DNA of 64,000 nucleotides, from contig OX421495.1 of NCBI GenBank assembly GCA_949126835.1, forward strand, positions 32,731,320 through 32,795,319, written 5' to 3'. The notes beneath the pieces were generated by a model, which did not search any database, was not told the DNA's origin, and saw only the letters and a list, made by a program, of their open reading frames with translations. Made by a program: the position numbers and the translations under genes. Shown here piece after piece: positions 12,601 through 23,572 of the stretch (positions within the stretch are counted from its first letter, which is position 1; every line of letters starts with the position of its first letter). This stretch comes from Anisus vortex. Its lineage: Eukaryota > Mollusca > Gastropoda > Planorbidae.

Positions 12601-15600
12601 TATTTAGTTCAAGCATAAGCTTTTACAATATTTGAACTATAATGCACTCTTGTTCTTTCACTCATAATAATTCTATCTTATTCTAATTATAATGCTATCA
12701 TATTAAGCATGCTCAGTGCACTGTTTTTATAAAATTCAGTTTCAGACTTGTTGGTAAAGAAGGCACATAAATTAAAGAGAAAGATTTTTAAACTCATTTT
12801 AAAAGACTATGTAGGTCGGTGACTTAAATTAAAAGTGTGATTATTTGCTTTGTGCTGTACGAGTGGTCCGTTTGAATGTGTTTAAGTTTCTGTGCTCTGT
12901 GGGTGCTATGATTTGTGAGAATGTAAGTAATGGACTTTTAATGTAAATATATTTTATTATTTGTAATATAGATATAGACTTGGGGGACTGTTTGGTATAA
13001 AAATGATGTATGTAAATATTGTTTTGTATTTTGTGAAAGCCCTGAAACGAGGTTAAGCGGCTAGGTCTTGCGTCATTTTTCGGAATTCTTTTTCTGATTA
13101 TTGTAAATTGGGTTTTCGTTAGTGTAGTTTAATTGAAGTAATAGGTAGAATTTTTATTGTAGTTTAATTTAATATAGGGTTGTACATAAGGTAAATTTGT
13201 AGATATTTAGCAATTAGAGATTTAGAATTAGGATTAGCACTTCAGTCGACAGGAAATAGTCATTTTTGAAATTAGTTAGAGCGAGAGTTAAGTTGTCATC
13301 ATAGACGTTCGGTCAGCGTCTATAAATAGAACAATTAATCAATCACTTCCGCCTGAAATGGCCCATTTTGTGGAAGACCAGTGGTCAGATTATGGCGTAG
13401 TTGTGTGTGGCTTGTTCAGATATGACGTCGTAATGTCGGCCTATGTTGGTTTTTAGTGGGGAGTTGAAGTTTGGTTTTTAGTGGGGAGTTGAAGTTTAGT
13501 TTTTAGTGGGGAGTTGAAGTTAGTTTTTTTAGTGGGGAGTTTAAGTTGGTTATTATTTGTGAGGGTTTACAGTATGTTTATAGAGTTTAGATAGTATAGG
13601 TTTATGGTTGGGGTTTAATTTGTTTTTATGATTTTTATGTTCCCTTTAATGGGACAAGTGAATTTCCATGAATAAACAGTAATTTGTAATTTGAATATGA
13701 TTTTAGTGTTTTATGTTTAGTGTTCAGTGTTGTTGGTCTGTTTAGATTGTAATAATCCTTCTGTTCCAACGGAAGTGTCACGGAAACCCAAAGTCCCCTC
13801 GTGCCCTAGTTTAGATGTATTTAGTAGATGATTGCTGTCCTTTATCCACAACCCTCTTTAATTAGTAGTAACTATGAATTTAAATTAATTACCCCCCCTC
13901 TTCCCCCCACCCTGTTACAACTATTTCATCTCAGAATCCCTCAGTGTCTGAAGCAAGCTGTTCCATAGTGTAGCTTTACATTTCAACAAGCACACTCCAA
14001 AGGACTTCTTTTTGTATCCATCCACACTTGGAAATTCTCATCAGCACTTTTGATGGAACATGTTTTGTTATGAGCTTTCAAAGATCATAAAGTGCAGTGC
14101 CGTCCATGCATCTTTAGGTAACGGATATAATTTTGTGATCAATTCACTTCATCACAGGGAAGCAGTAAAGATCTTTGAAAACCTTAACAAAACCATGCCT
14201 TGATCAATGCAACTGATTAACCATTCTCAGTCTTAAAGACCTGCTCACTAAGCTTTGGAATGGAAACTTTATTTACTTAATTTCATATATATGTAATGTA
14301 AGGATATCAGACACTCAAAATTAAAAAAGAGAGACTTCCCACATGCCTGCAGATAGCAATAAGTTCTAGGACAGGCCATTTAAAGTTGGGTAACTTATAC
14401 TGTTGAGTTTAGCAAAGCTTAGCTCTGAAAGAGTCTGATAGCCTCATTATTTTTCATGCCTTATTTCACCATATAATATAATAATCTTATCTCCATAATT
14501 TTATTTTTTCATTTAAAAATGTTTTTAATTATGTAATTATGCCAGCAACCATAAGGAAAACCAGGGAAGTACACCCTTCCCCTCCCCATCTTCCCCCAGA
14601 ATAAAAACAACTCCAACAATGTAAATGGGCTGAGCTACTAAATTATTAAAACAACTCACGTATGATGTGTCCCGTATGGAATATCCAGTGTTGCCTGGTA
14701 AAGAAAGAAAGCAATAATTGACAAAATTTGAGGACACAAAAAGTCAGTACACAGAATGTCAATGCTGGAAAAGTAATCAAGAAAACAATATTAACTTTCT
14801 TACACGACATAATGAGATGTTTGTGTAGTTGGAAGCCTCAGATTTCAAGTCTATCTCATTCCTACCCTGCTCTCCATGAACCAGGAGGATTGGTAGCTTC
14901 CTGATAAGACAAAAATTACTCACTCAAATTATGGGATAAATGCATTTAAAAGAATTTCAACTAACTCAAAAACAGATGGATAGATCATTCAATGTTTTAA
15001 AATATTGCCTAGAACTGCACAGAAAGACAATGATTTTTTTTAAAGATGTGACAAACTGCTAAAGATTTTATTAACCCACCTAGTGGCCAGTAAAACAAGG
15101 AGGGCCTGGCTGGATTCTTGCTAAAAAAACAAGCAATGGTTGCTGCTATATTAATCCATTTACACACACACAAACTGATGCTATGTTACTCAGTAGAGTT
15201 ACTGTAGAGTTACTCAGTAGAGTTACTGTAGAGTTACTCAGTAGAGTTACTCAGTAGAGTCACTGTAGAGTTACTCAGTAGAGTTACTGTAGAGTTACTG
15301 TAGAGTTACTCAGTAGAGTTACTCAGTAGAGTCACTGTAGAGTTACTCAGTAGTTACTCAGTAGAGTTACTCAGTAGAGTCACTGTAGAGTTACTCAGTA
15401 GAGTTACTCAGTAGAGTTACTGTAGAGTTACTCAGTAGAGTTACTGTAGAGTTACTCAGTAGAGTTACTCAGTAGAGTTACTGTAGAGTTACTCAGTAGA
15501 GTTACTGTAGAGTTACTCAGTAGAGTTACTGTAGAGTTACTCAGTAGAGTTACTGTAGAGTTACTCAGTAGAGTTACTCAGTAGAGTTACTCAGTAGAGT

Positions 15601-18600
15601 TACTCAGTAGAGTTACTCAGTAGAGTTACTGTAGAGTTACTCAGTAGAGTTACTGTAGAGTTACTCAGTAAAGTTACTCAGTAGAGTTACTGTAGAGTAT
15701 ACTGTGCAAATGTACAGGATTTCAATCCTGGAATAGGATTATTTTTCCGGGTCTGGAGGGTATCCCAATGTCTATCCAGCTTTAATGGGTTATCTGACAT
15801 TATTTGGGAAAAAGGAAAGGCGACTGGGTATTGTGCTGGTAGTGCTGGTGTGTGCTGCAGGTCATTGGATCAGAAATTGGTTTAAGGTGGTTACTGTTAC
15901 TTAATGTTTACTTTTATATTACTCATTACAGAACTAGAGAAAAATTATTAGGTGTACTTATAGAATTGTGACTGAAATTACCTCAGGTCTGGAGGGTATT
16001 GTTTTATTAGCCAATTCACATCAAACATAAAGTTGAAATGGCAGGATGACTTGACAGCCCCCATGGATGTTGACAAAATATCTGAAAAGGTGGAGAAAAT
16101 GCAATTATCAGAAAACGTACAGTATTGACATAATATATAATTTAATATTATCATTATAAAAATGTAATAATAAGCTCCAAGATATACAATTTTACTTACA
16201 TAACTAACTTAAGCCAAACTTTTTTAACATGGTAAAAAATAAAATAAATTTTTTATTTAAAAAATGAAGTCAATCTTTAAAAACACCATAAATTAAATAT
16301 TTGTTACAATTAATTGTCACAAAAAAATGTCTTTTTTTTTTAGTTTTTAGGCATGCCAATTAAACATCATGATTAATAATGTCTGTCTTCTCGCAGAATA
16401 TTTGATTTGGTGAAATTTACAATCATAACACATATTGGTGTCTATGTTTTCTAATATGAAAATCATTTATGTCATAGCATTTTGTTACAATAAATGGTTT
16501 TGTAATACTTTTTTAATACAATAACTATTTCAATCACAGTATATCATTATCTAATCAAAGTAAATATAAACCTTTAATCGCAGTCTAATATCAATCTTCA
16601 GTCACACAGTAATATCAACCTTCAATCAAACTGTAATATCAACCTTCAATCACACTTTTATTATCAACCTTCAATCACATTATAATATCAACATTTCAAT
16701 CATACTATAATATCAGCTTTCAGTCACACTCTAATACCAACCTTCAATCATACTACAATATCTACATTCAATCATACTAAAATATCAACGCAACCTTCAA
16801 TCACACTTTCATATCAACCTTAAATCAACTTTTTACTATAATAATCTTTAATCACACTTTTATATCAACCTTCTACTATAATATCAACCTTCAATCACAC
16901 TATATTATCAACCTTCAATCACACTATAAAATCAACCTTCAATCACACTATAATGTCAACCTTCAAGCACACTATAATGTCATCTTTTCAATCACACTAT
17001 AATATCAACCCCTTAATCACACTGTTATATTAACCTTTCAGAGACATAGCTCCAGTGGCATTATACTCTCCTGGAATGTCCGCCACTTTGGTCAAAAAGA
17101 AGCTGAAAGGCTGAAACTCTTCGTAAACATCTTGAGGGGATTTTCGCCGGACATCGTCCCTCTGTACAACTTTGGGCTTTTTGCTCCCTTCATTGTATCT
17201 ATCAGTCTCATTAGACTTTCTCTTCCCTGAGTGAAAAATATGTTGCAGTATTTTTTTATTTTAAAGTGTCTACTTCAAAAGACCCAGAAAATTCAAAGAC
17301 AGTAAACTTAGATCAAGATCAAATGCTATACGACAATTATTCCAAAAGTCAGGTCATGACCTACATCAGAATATGAAAGTAACATTTTAAAAGTTCAAAA
17401 TCTAGGTCAGATTATCCTAATGTGCTAGAAGTAGAGCTTTAACAGTAGAATTTGAACTCATGCAGACATTTTCTGAAGTATGGTTAAGATTTTAGCCTCA
17501 GCCTTCAAGTAATACTCAACACAATAAAATATATTGTCACAGTCATTTGACAATCGCCTAAGTAATTTTTCAGGGGTTTTGAGTTAGACTTGAAATGTAT
17601 AGTTTACACAGTCTTCTATTACATGGCAAATCGCCTATATCTTAAACCAATCAAAAATTATTTTTTTTTACAAAATGTATCAAGGATAAACAACAGAGTG
17701 AATACAGATGTCATTCAGTTTTTTTTTAGTTTTCTCAAAACATGAAAAAATGATAGGCGATTGTGAAATGACCCTGACGAATGCTACATTGTTTGATAAT
17801 TCATATCTTTGACATTATTTATAATACCCTAGCATAAGTGATACAAATTTTATTCAGACATGAAGTAGAAGTTTTAAAAAATGGGGAAATTTTGTTATGA
17901 GAGTAATAAGACAGTTTGCAATATTTCAGTTTGAGACGTGTCACATACACGTGGTACACTTTACAAAATTATATTAAATTAAATAGTACAACCTCTTAAC
18001 TTGTGTGAAGTTTCTACAGCCCAGTACAAAGTCATAAATTACTGAAATCAAGGAAATGCTTCCTAAAATTATTGAGTGATCAATTAGTTAAAAATATGTG
18101 GCTGTTATTACCTGGAGAACCTGTAGGGTGAAAATATTCTTTTAAATGAGTTGGATTTTTTCTGTAGCATTTGGAACCAAAACTACAAACTGGACGGTCT
18201 GATTCTTTCTTTGCCTTTTTGTCAACACAATCATCCACACTTTTACTGGGCCTTACATCTAAATAGTAAAAAAAAATTAGCATTTATTTACATATTTTTT
18301 TTCACAATTTATATTTAAATGAAATAAAATATAAACCATTAGTCAGAAAAACAATGCCTACATATTTTTTTTCAAATGGAACAAAAGGAAGCAGAAAAAT
18401 AGATCAGTCTGCTAATCCCAGAAAAGAAAATTGCTTTAAGCATTTATAACTTTTAAGCAATTTTATGTAGTGGATATATTTCAGAACCTCCATAAAGTGC
18501 ATATTTGAAATCCTGGTATATTCCTTGCAATATAAAACTATAAAACACAAAATTTAATACCAAAAGAATTGAATGTAATAATGACCTCTGTCTGAAGCAT

Positions 18601-21041
18601 CAAATAAATCTTGTGAATCATCCAGTTTATTACTTGTATTTTGAGGAGGGGATTCTGCTGCATCTGACGAGTCTTCTGAGTCAGAAACTGTATGGGCTTT
18701 ACGAACTAAACTAGTGTTGCCAGCTTGACTGTTCAAAAACTGTGCCGCTTCTTGGTCAAACTTTAAAAAAGAAACAAAAATGTAGGCTACATTTTTTTTT
18801 CAACTAATTGTGTAACATGCATTCCTATTGGCCTTCTACAGTAACATTTCTAATTTATGTTTAACCATTGATATTGTTATTTTTTACAATTATATGTACA
18901 AACTTGTTCGCTACCATGGCTAAATAACATACTGTAAAAATATATTTTGATATAATATTGTTTTGATATGTAGGATTTAATATATGTTGGAGCTAAAAAC
19001 AAACTGCGACAATCATTATAAAGTGTAAGGAATCAAATTAACAGGTAAAATATGTCAGAAAAATTTTAAACAGCTTCTATACAGGTAAAGGATTTCAGAG
19101 TCCAAGGCATAGCCTACCAAGCAAAATGTTTAACAAAATTGCCACCTAATTGTGTGGATTTATTGTTTATTGCATTGCAAAATTATTTTTTTATACAAAA
19201 TTTTGTTTTGTGTGTATATAAGTCTCAAGAGTATATAACTTATGTGTGTTTGAATTATGTTTTCTAGGTGCTTATATTGTAATACACCCAAACTTTTTTC
19301 AATTCAAAATCACTTACCAGGAATTTAAAAAGCTGAAATGTTTATCATTCGTTATACATACGCATGTTATTTTCCCTAAGTCACAACTAGTGGTACAAAA
19401 TAATGTTTATCTTTTGAAAAAAAAACTATTTAAGAAAGTTCTTAACTTGTATGGCATGTCAGTCTTTTTTCCCCCGCCAATGTTAAGTCCAAAACTAGAC
19501 TAGACACGTCGCTGGTTCTATCCCTGCCGTCGACCAATCCCTACCGCCCTGCAGGAGTTTTGGGCCTAGTGGACATATTAATCTTCTATCTAGAAGGAAC
19601 GTCTGTAAACTTATAAGGTTATAAGAGATCTAAAGTAGATTTGTCTTATATCTAAGTAAATCCGTAAAACTCTATTAATTTAAGTCAGAAATATATTACT
19701 TTTCATATAAACAAAGTATTTTTTTATATATTTAGCTGAAGAAATCACTTTATTATTTATTAACAAATAAATAAAAATCAACAGTTACAAAAAAGCCTAC
19801 AGTCCGTAAAATTTAACGTATGAGGTCAAATAAATTTAAAATGCTTATGCGTGAATTTTTAGAATGTAAAGCTGATCGAATAGTTTTAAAATTCCATTTG
19901 ATGCCTTTTTTAGGTTCGTAAAGTGAAGATTTAAATTCTTATATATTGTTTTTACCCATGTCTGTCAGTAACAACTGTGTTTTGTAAAGCACAACCAATA
20001 CCAAACAAATACTTTTTAAGACACTATTTAGGCTACATGTTTATTTTTGGATTTCTGACTGTTTGTGCACTATTTACAGCAACCAAATAGGCCTAGCATC
20101 ATTTTTAGTTTGAAACTAAATTTTAGCAAACTAGGCCTAATTGTTTAAACGTAAAAGTAGGCCTAGAATCTATAATAGGCCTATATTTTGACATTTTATA
20201 TGATTTTTCACACACAATACAATACTACAATACTCAGTCTAAGTCTAAGCCCTAAGCCCACAAAGTTTGTGACAAACATTTTTCAGAATTGCAAAGCAAT
20301 TAAACGTTACGTCTAGACTAATTGACGCCCGGGTGTATAATAACTTGTTTTTCTAAAAAAAGAATAACAAAAGACAGCACAAATAAAGTCAAATACTTTT
20401 TTTATAGGCCTAGACTCTAGTCTAGAGTCTAGACTCTATTCTATTGAGTATTGACTATTGCAGTATTGACTATAGACTATACTATAGACACTATACTACT
20501 ATTATAGTAACTATACTCTATAATACTATACTATACTATACTAGATCTAGAGTCTAGTCTAGGTCTAGATTAGCCTATAATCCTATATTTTTACGAAGTG
20601 GCTATTCGGACCCGGTAGACTTAGTGATAAATATTAGTATCGGTTAGTTTATATAGGTTAGGGATGGATTTGTAGTATTTTTGGTAATAGTTAGTATCGG
20701 TTAGGTTATAAAGGATAGGGATAGATTTGGTGTTTTCTGTGCTACTTCTTATAATATATATGGTAAAACAAACATTTTTTGTGTTTGTTTCCCTCTTTTT
20801 TTATGTTTTCTATAAGTTTTAAGGAATTCTGACTGAAGCCGGGTCCGAATAGCCATTTCATGCTAAAGGGACCCGGGTCCGAATAGCGGCAGCCATATTT
20901 TTAAGTTACGTTTTATGAGAAAAAAAAAACAACATATGGTGTGTTTATAAAAACTAATTAAAACTCAATAACATTTTTCCTTTTTTTTCTTCTATTCACC
21001 TGAGCCTGCAGTTTTCGCGCTAACCTCTCATCATCAGACAT
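3615..21041 (-). CDS. TDP1: tyrosyl-DNA phosphodiesterase 1 with N-terminal PBZ finger (16 exons)
   Basis: Nuclear DNA repair enzyme of the phospholipase D superfamily that removes topoisomerase I peptides and other adducts from DNA 3' ends. Coding exons (minus strand, 5' to 3'): 21041-21000, 18760-18586, 18258-18112, 17226-17035, 16081-15982, 14900-14804, 14694-14660, 12324-12232, 11556-11392, 10599-10521, 10310-10128, 9660-9545, 7774-7667, 6662-6560, 6364-6253, 3691-3615. All phases agree and sum to 1824 nt (607 residues; human is 608). First catalytic motif: H262, K264, N282. Second: H490, K492, N513. Conserved blocks include [18 protein letters not shown] and [10 protein letters not shown]. 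The start [14 protein letters not shown] is the only ATG fitting exon 1. The N-terminus is Ser/Asp-rich, then comes a PBZ finger (C97, C103, H110, H116) absent from human TDP1. Intron 10 has a GC donor. Exon 16 ends the protein shortly after a DRPW block. UTRs and poly(A) site were not located. Confidence 0.96.
3781..4215. repeat. 44/52-bp tandem array in TDP1 intron 15
   Basis: About nine copies of a unit containing ACATGGATAGTTGAGCTGTT. Long (52 bp) and short (44 bp) units differ by one duplicated GACTAATT and are interspersed. The array begins about 90 bp upstream of the acceptor of the last TDP1 exon. Confidence 0.93.
4355..5251 (+). mobile_element. TTAA-flanked DNA transposon copy A
   Basis: Both ends read TTAACTCATTCC(A/G)TGCC in inverted orientation, with TTAA as the probable target duplication. 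No transposase frame is intact. The right end carries a palindrome around CCACGATATATCGTGG next to the terminal repeat. Copy B at 7920-9000 is in the opposite orientation. TTAA targets suggest a piggyBac-related origin, but the termini are not the standard CCC. Confidence 0.8.
6740..6762. repeat. (CAA)n microsatellite
   Basis: Short run of CAACAACAA in TDP1 intron 13. Confidence 0.8.
6903..7640. mobile_element. SINE-like element expanded by an internal array
   Basis: The flanks of the 40-bp array (TTATTTATATAGCACTTCTC and AAGGACTTCTTTCATCGACA) match a second copy at about 12690-14110, which lacks the array. Both contain CCTCAGTGTCTGA-type sequence followed by CTGTTCCATA. Family not identified. 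Confidence 0.6.
7088..7530. repeat. 40-bp tandem array, 11 copies
   Basis: The unit contains AGAAGGCACCACAGATACAA. Copies differ mainly at one site (CCATATAG/CTATATAG). It produces meaningless Cys/Leu/Trp-rich frames on the minus strand. It lies inside the SINE-like element at 6903-7640. Confidence 0.95.
7920..9000 (-). mobile_element. TTAA-flanked DNA transposon copy B, with nested SINE
   Basis: Same terminal sequence as copy A but inverted. The palindrome ATCCACGATATATCGTGGAT is intact next to the left terminus. Without the nested SINE (8286-8495) the element is about 860 bp. It lies in TDP1 intron 12. Confidence 0.8.
8286..8495 (-). mobile_element. tRNA-derived SINE
   Basis: On the minus strand an A-box-like TGGTTAGCAAAG and a B box GGTTCGACCCT lie at tRNA-like spacing. 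The SINE is flanked by a 10-bp target duplication TTTACTAATT (8276-8285 and 8496-8505) and interrupts copy B of the TTAA element. Confidence 0.88.
9780..10116. mobile_element. piggyBac-like MITE in TDP1 intron 11
   Basis: 337 bp bounded by TTAACCCTTTGAA inverted repeats (TTAA target plus CCC terminus, the piggyBac signature). Non-coding. It starts 11 nt inside the intron, just after the donor GTAAGTAGGTC of exon 11. Confidence 0.85.
10518..10522 (-). other. TDP1: non-canonical GC 5' splice site, TDP1 intron 10
   Basis: Exon 10 ends in AAG at 10521 and the intron begins GCAAGA, fitting the strong flanking consensus usual for GC-AG introns. The junction LKLKK/VLSERG is fixed by phase and by the conserved TDP1 block NWGHxxLKK. 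No GT donor nearby preserves the frame. Confidence 0.85.
11187..11272. repeat. CTAGCTAAA short tandem repeats
   Basis: Degenerate short direct repeats of AGCTAAATCT and AGCTAAACT in TDP1 intron 9. Confidence 0.85.
11636..12178. repeat. 46-bp array followed by an 18-bp array
   Basis: About seven 46-bp units containing GAGTTGTTTATCTTAAATTC run to about 11950. The final CTAACTCTAAC part of the unit has then expanded on its own as an 18-bp unit (TAGCTCTAACTCTAACTA) to 12178, about 50 bp from the donor of TDP1 exon 8. One array appears to seed the other. Confidence 0.92.
12690..14110. mobile_element. second copy of the SINE-like element, interrupted by an LTR
   Basis: 12690-12810 and 13920-14110 together match the left and right parts of the element at 6903-7640 (GCATGCT(C/G)AGTG on the left, CAGTGTCTGAAGCAAGCTGT on the right). 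The insert is the solo LTR at 12811-13919. Confidence 0.55.
12811..13919. mobile_element. candidate solo LTR
   Basis: Begins TGTAGGTCGG and ends CCTGTTACA (TG...CA), with a 4-bp duplication ACTA on each side, and sits inside the SINE-like element. An AATAAA occurs near 13672. No internal coding region and no second LTR are seen, so it is probably a recombination remnant. It also holds a short direct repeat GGTTTTTAGTGGGGAGTTGA (13448-13540). Confidence 0.65.
15080..15120 (-). other. possible frameshifting cassette exon in TDP1 intron 5
   Basis: A 41-nt segment has a strong pyrimidine tract and AG acceptor (15121-15122) and a GTGGGT donor (15079 downward). It is open when joined to exon 5. 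Because 41 is not a multiple of three, inclusion shifts exon 6 into a frame with an early stop. The conserved protein requires exon 5 to join exon 6 directly ([12 protein letters not shown]). It could be a poison exon or a chance match; only sequence inspection supports it. Confidence 0.35.
15186..15698. repeat. 12/14-bp array GAGTTACT(CA)GTA in TDP1 intron 5
   Basis: Interspersed GTTACTCAGTAGA and GTTACTGTAGA units, about 40 copies. Confidence 0.93.
16566..17034. repeat. old, diverged ~24-bp array in TDP1 intron 4
   Basis: Repeated AATCACACTATAATATCAAC with CTTC spacers, with much more divergence than the other arrays in the window. It ends directly at the donor of exon 4 (17034). Confidence 0.85.
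18112..18258 (-). other. TDP1: TDP1 exon 3 encoding a PBZ (CCHH) zinc finger
   Basis: Exon 3 encodes a poly(ADP-ribose)-binding zinc finger. The core reads [20 protein letters not shown] and continues to F115, H116, P117. The spacing C-x5-C-x6-H-x5-H and the FG and YRKNP residues match the PBZ family known from APLF and CHFR. The exon is phase 1 on both sides, so it is a symmetric module that could be gained or skipped without a frameshift. Human TDP1 has no such finger. Binding to poly(ADP-ribose) is inferred from family knowledge. Confidence 0.93.
19505..19617 (+). mobile_element. tRNA-derived SINE, 5'-truncated copy
   Basis: Contains B-box-like GGTTCTATCCC, then CCTGCAGGAGTTTTGGGCC and a tail CTTCTATCTAGAAGGAACGT. 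It is the same family as 23948-24081, 31896-32008 and 43095-43234. Confidence 0.7.
20400..20575. repeat. palindromic CTAG-rich low-complexity tract
   Basis: Dense TCTAGACTC / GAGTCTAG and ACTATACTATA motifs that are self-complementary. Confidence 0.75.
20596..20860. mobile_element. foldback MITE in TDP1 intron 1
   Basis: Ends AAGTGGCTATTCGGACCCGG (20596-20615) and its complement CCGGGTCCGAATAGCC. A third GGGTCCGAATAGC copy follows at about 20875. Internally TAGTATCGGTTAG is directly repeated. It lies within about 140 bp of the exon 1 donor. Confidence 0.6.
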
Positions 21042-23572
21042 TTTTGTGTTTTATCTTAGACCAATTATTGGACTTAATAATATTGCACTGAGCTCAGTGA
21101 CTTATTGTTGACATGTTGCATTGTTTTGATTTTATATGAAGCTACATTCTTTGTTTTCGAATATCATAACTTATAGTAAAATAATAGACCGTTAATTGCT
21201 CTTTAGATCATACGTAAAATAAAAATTAGATTGATTTCTTAGCATAATAATAACAATTTTTTCATATTATATATTAATATAGATTTGTGCGAAAATAAGA
21301 ATTTTACACATTAAAATTGGCATAGTGAAAATTTGATTACAATATGGCGGCTTGTTGACACTATTTCGAATTGGCAGACAATAATTTTGTTCACCGTAAG
21401 CTAAATATATACAATAAACTTAAACTAATGATTAAACAACATAACACTACAATTGTTCCAGTTGCAATCATATTAAAACCAAAATAAACTAAATATATTT
21501 AAATACAAATAAATATTAATCTTAGTTCAAGTTTCGACATGCTTTTTTCTTGGATTTGGTGGACAGATCAATTGTAGTTGTGTGCAGTTAACTCAGTTGT
21601 TGTCTAATTATTATGACATAGTACTTAACGATTTATAAGAAGCAGACCTACACAATATTTATACCAATATTGAAAGAAGTATAGCTGTGTTGTGAGTCTT
21701 ATAAAAAGAGCTACATTGTTGGTATGCCTAAATAACTAAATCATACAAATACAAGTATCAAGTAGGCTATATTCAGTATATAAATAGATAGCCTTTAATA
21801 TTAGGCCCTATATAGTTTTATAGGACAATATAATAATAGGAAAAAAGGCCTAATTAATTATTAATATAGCCTAATAATATGAATACATTAATAATATATT
21901 ATATGGAACTAACCACTCCAAAAAGAAATTTTGTTCCTAAATTTTAAAGAAATTAGCTGTTTCATTATAATAGGCAGGTTTCACAATAAGGATTTCAGGA
22001 TTTCCCATTTTTATATGTTTAAAAAAAAAAAAAAATGTTAAGCTATCTAATATAGTAGGCCTATAGTATTAAATGTCATTTTAAAGCCTACAAACCCAGG
22101 AATCGTAATATGACCCTTTTAAAGTCAGCTGATATTCCAATATTTTATAATTAATAATTAAAAAATCAGGCAAATCCCCCTGTCAAGAAGTTGCAGAGGC
22201 TACAAAATTAGTTGGACTAAACAACAGCAAAAATTGCATTAAAACACACAATATTGTTGAAATGAATACTTTTATGACAAATAAATACACAAAACATAAA
22301 AATATAAGTGTTTGTGTTGTGTTTTTTTGTTTTTTTTTTACAATAAAACGTGGTTTCGCACTCAGCCGTCTTAAAGTCTAGGACTACTGAAGTCGCCGCC
22401 ATACTTTCAAAATGGCGGCTATCATGGACGTAAATAAAGCGTGTGTGTTAAATGCGAAATAAAGGATTTTTTACGTTTAAACCACAATAGTTTGCGTAAA
22501 TTTAGTTTAAAACTATAAATAATAGTATTTTGTTGCCGTAGATAGTACACAAATAGTCGGAAATCAGAAAATAAATGTGTAAATAGTGTTTTAGAAAATA
22601 CTTTTTTGACATCGATCAAGCGTTTCAAAAAGTGTACGTTATTCACCGAATGGAGTTAAAAAATAAACACAAATAAAAATCCTCTTTTTACGAACTCAAA
22701 AAGTGCATCAAATGGAATTTTTAAGCTGTCCGATCGGATTTACATTCTAAAATTCACAAGTGTGCATTTAAATTGACTGTAATCTCGTATCTTGTTTTGA
22801 CAGCGAACGCTATATTTTGTAGTCAGAAGCCTTTTTTGTACCAATCAATTTTCATTTATTTACTAATAAAATGAATTCTTCGGATAAATATTTAAAACAA
22901 ACTTTGTTTTTATGAAAAGAAATATATTTCTGGTTAAAATTAAAAGAGTTTTATGAAATTACATAGATAAATCTTATTTTAGATCTAGTTTTAGACTTAG
23001 TATCGGGGCCGAAAAAAATCCACCGATAGGACGTAAAGATTAGGGCTTTTTAAAACACGTTTTTTTTAAAAGATAAACATTCTTTTGTGCTTCTTATGGT
23101 GGCCTAGGGAAAATTAACATGTTTATGAATGTTAAACATTAAAAAAACTTAATATTTCGGCTTTGATTTTCAATGTATACAAAAAATCGGGAAATGGGCT
23201 CTGTGGATTATGTAACGTTTGAGGGTGTTTAAATTAATATAAACAACACAAAGCCATAATTAAAACATACAATACTGATGCAGCTGATACTTTATGGACA
23301 CATAAACACATACAAGTAAAAAAAACAGAATTTTGTATCAACAATTTTTATTTTTTAAATAAACAATAAATTTCCATCATTTGGTGGCCATTTTGTGAAA
23401 TTTGCCAATAGAGCCTATATAATATGAGCTTAAATTAAAACAAGAAAATACATACTCATCAAAGCAAAATAATGCAGAGATAGTAATATAATAGCCTAGT
23501 GTTTGTTATTTATTTGGGTTTTTATAATGATTAATACATTAATTTTGGTCTCATTTCTTTGAATTTATTCAG
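21042..23572. other. intergenic region between divergent TDP1 and B9D2
   Basis: About 2.5 kb separate the two start codons. It is AT-rich, with no credible coding region. A CCAAT box (21060-21064) lies about 20 bp upstream of the TDP1 start codon, and ATGGCGGC motifs occur at 21344 and 22412. The rest shows no clear feature. Confidence 0.5.
22395..22429 (+). promoter_or_regulatory. paired YY1-like motifs and candidate B9D2 first exon
   Basis: Two oppositely oriented ATGGCGGC-type motifs (GCCGCCAT at 22395-22402 and AAAATGGCGGC at 22409-22419) face each other. Such motifs are typical of YY1 sites at animal promoters. The second is followed by a possible donor (GAC/GTAAAT, intron from 22430). 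An ATG at 22412 would be in phase with B9D2 coding exon 1 and add six residues (MAAIMD), or the segment is 5'UTR. A third ATGGCGGC motif lies at 21344-21351, nearer TDP1. Promoter function is inferred. Confidence 0.45.
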
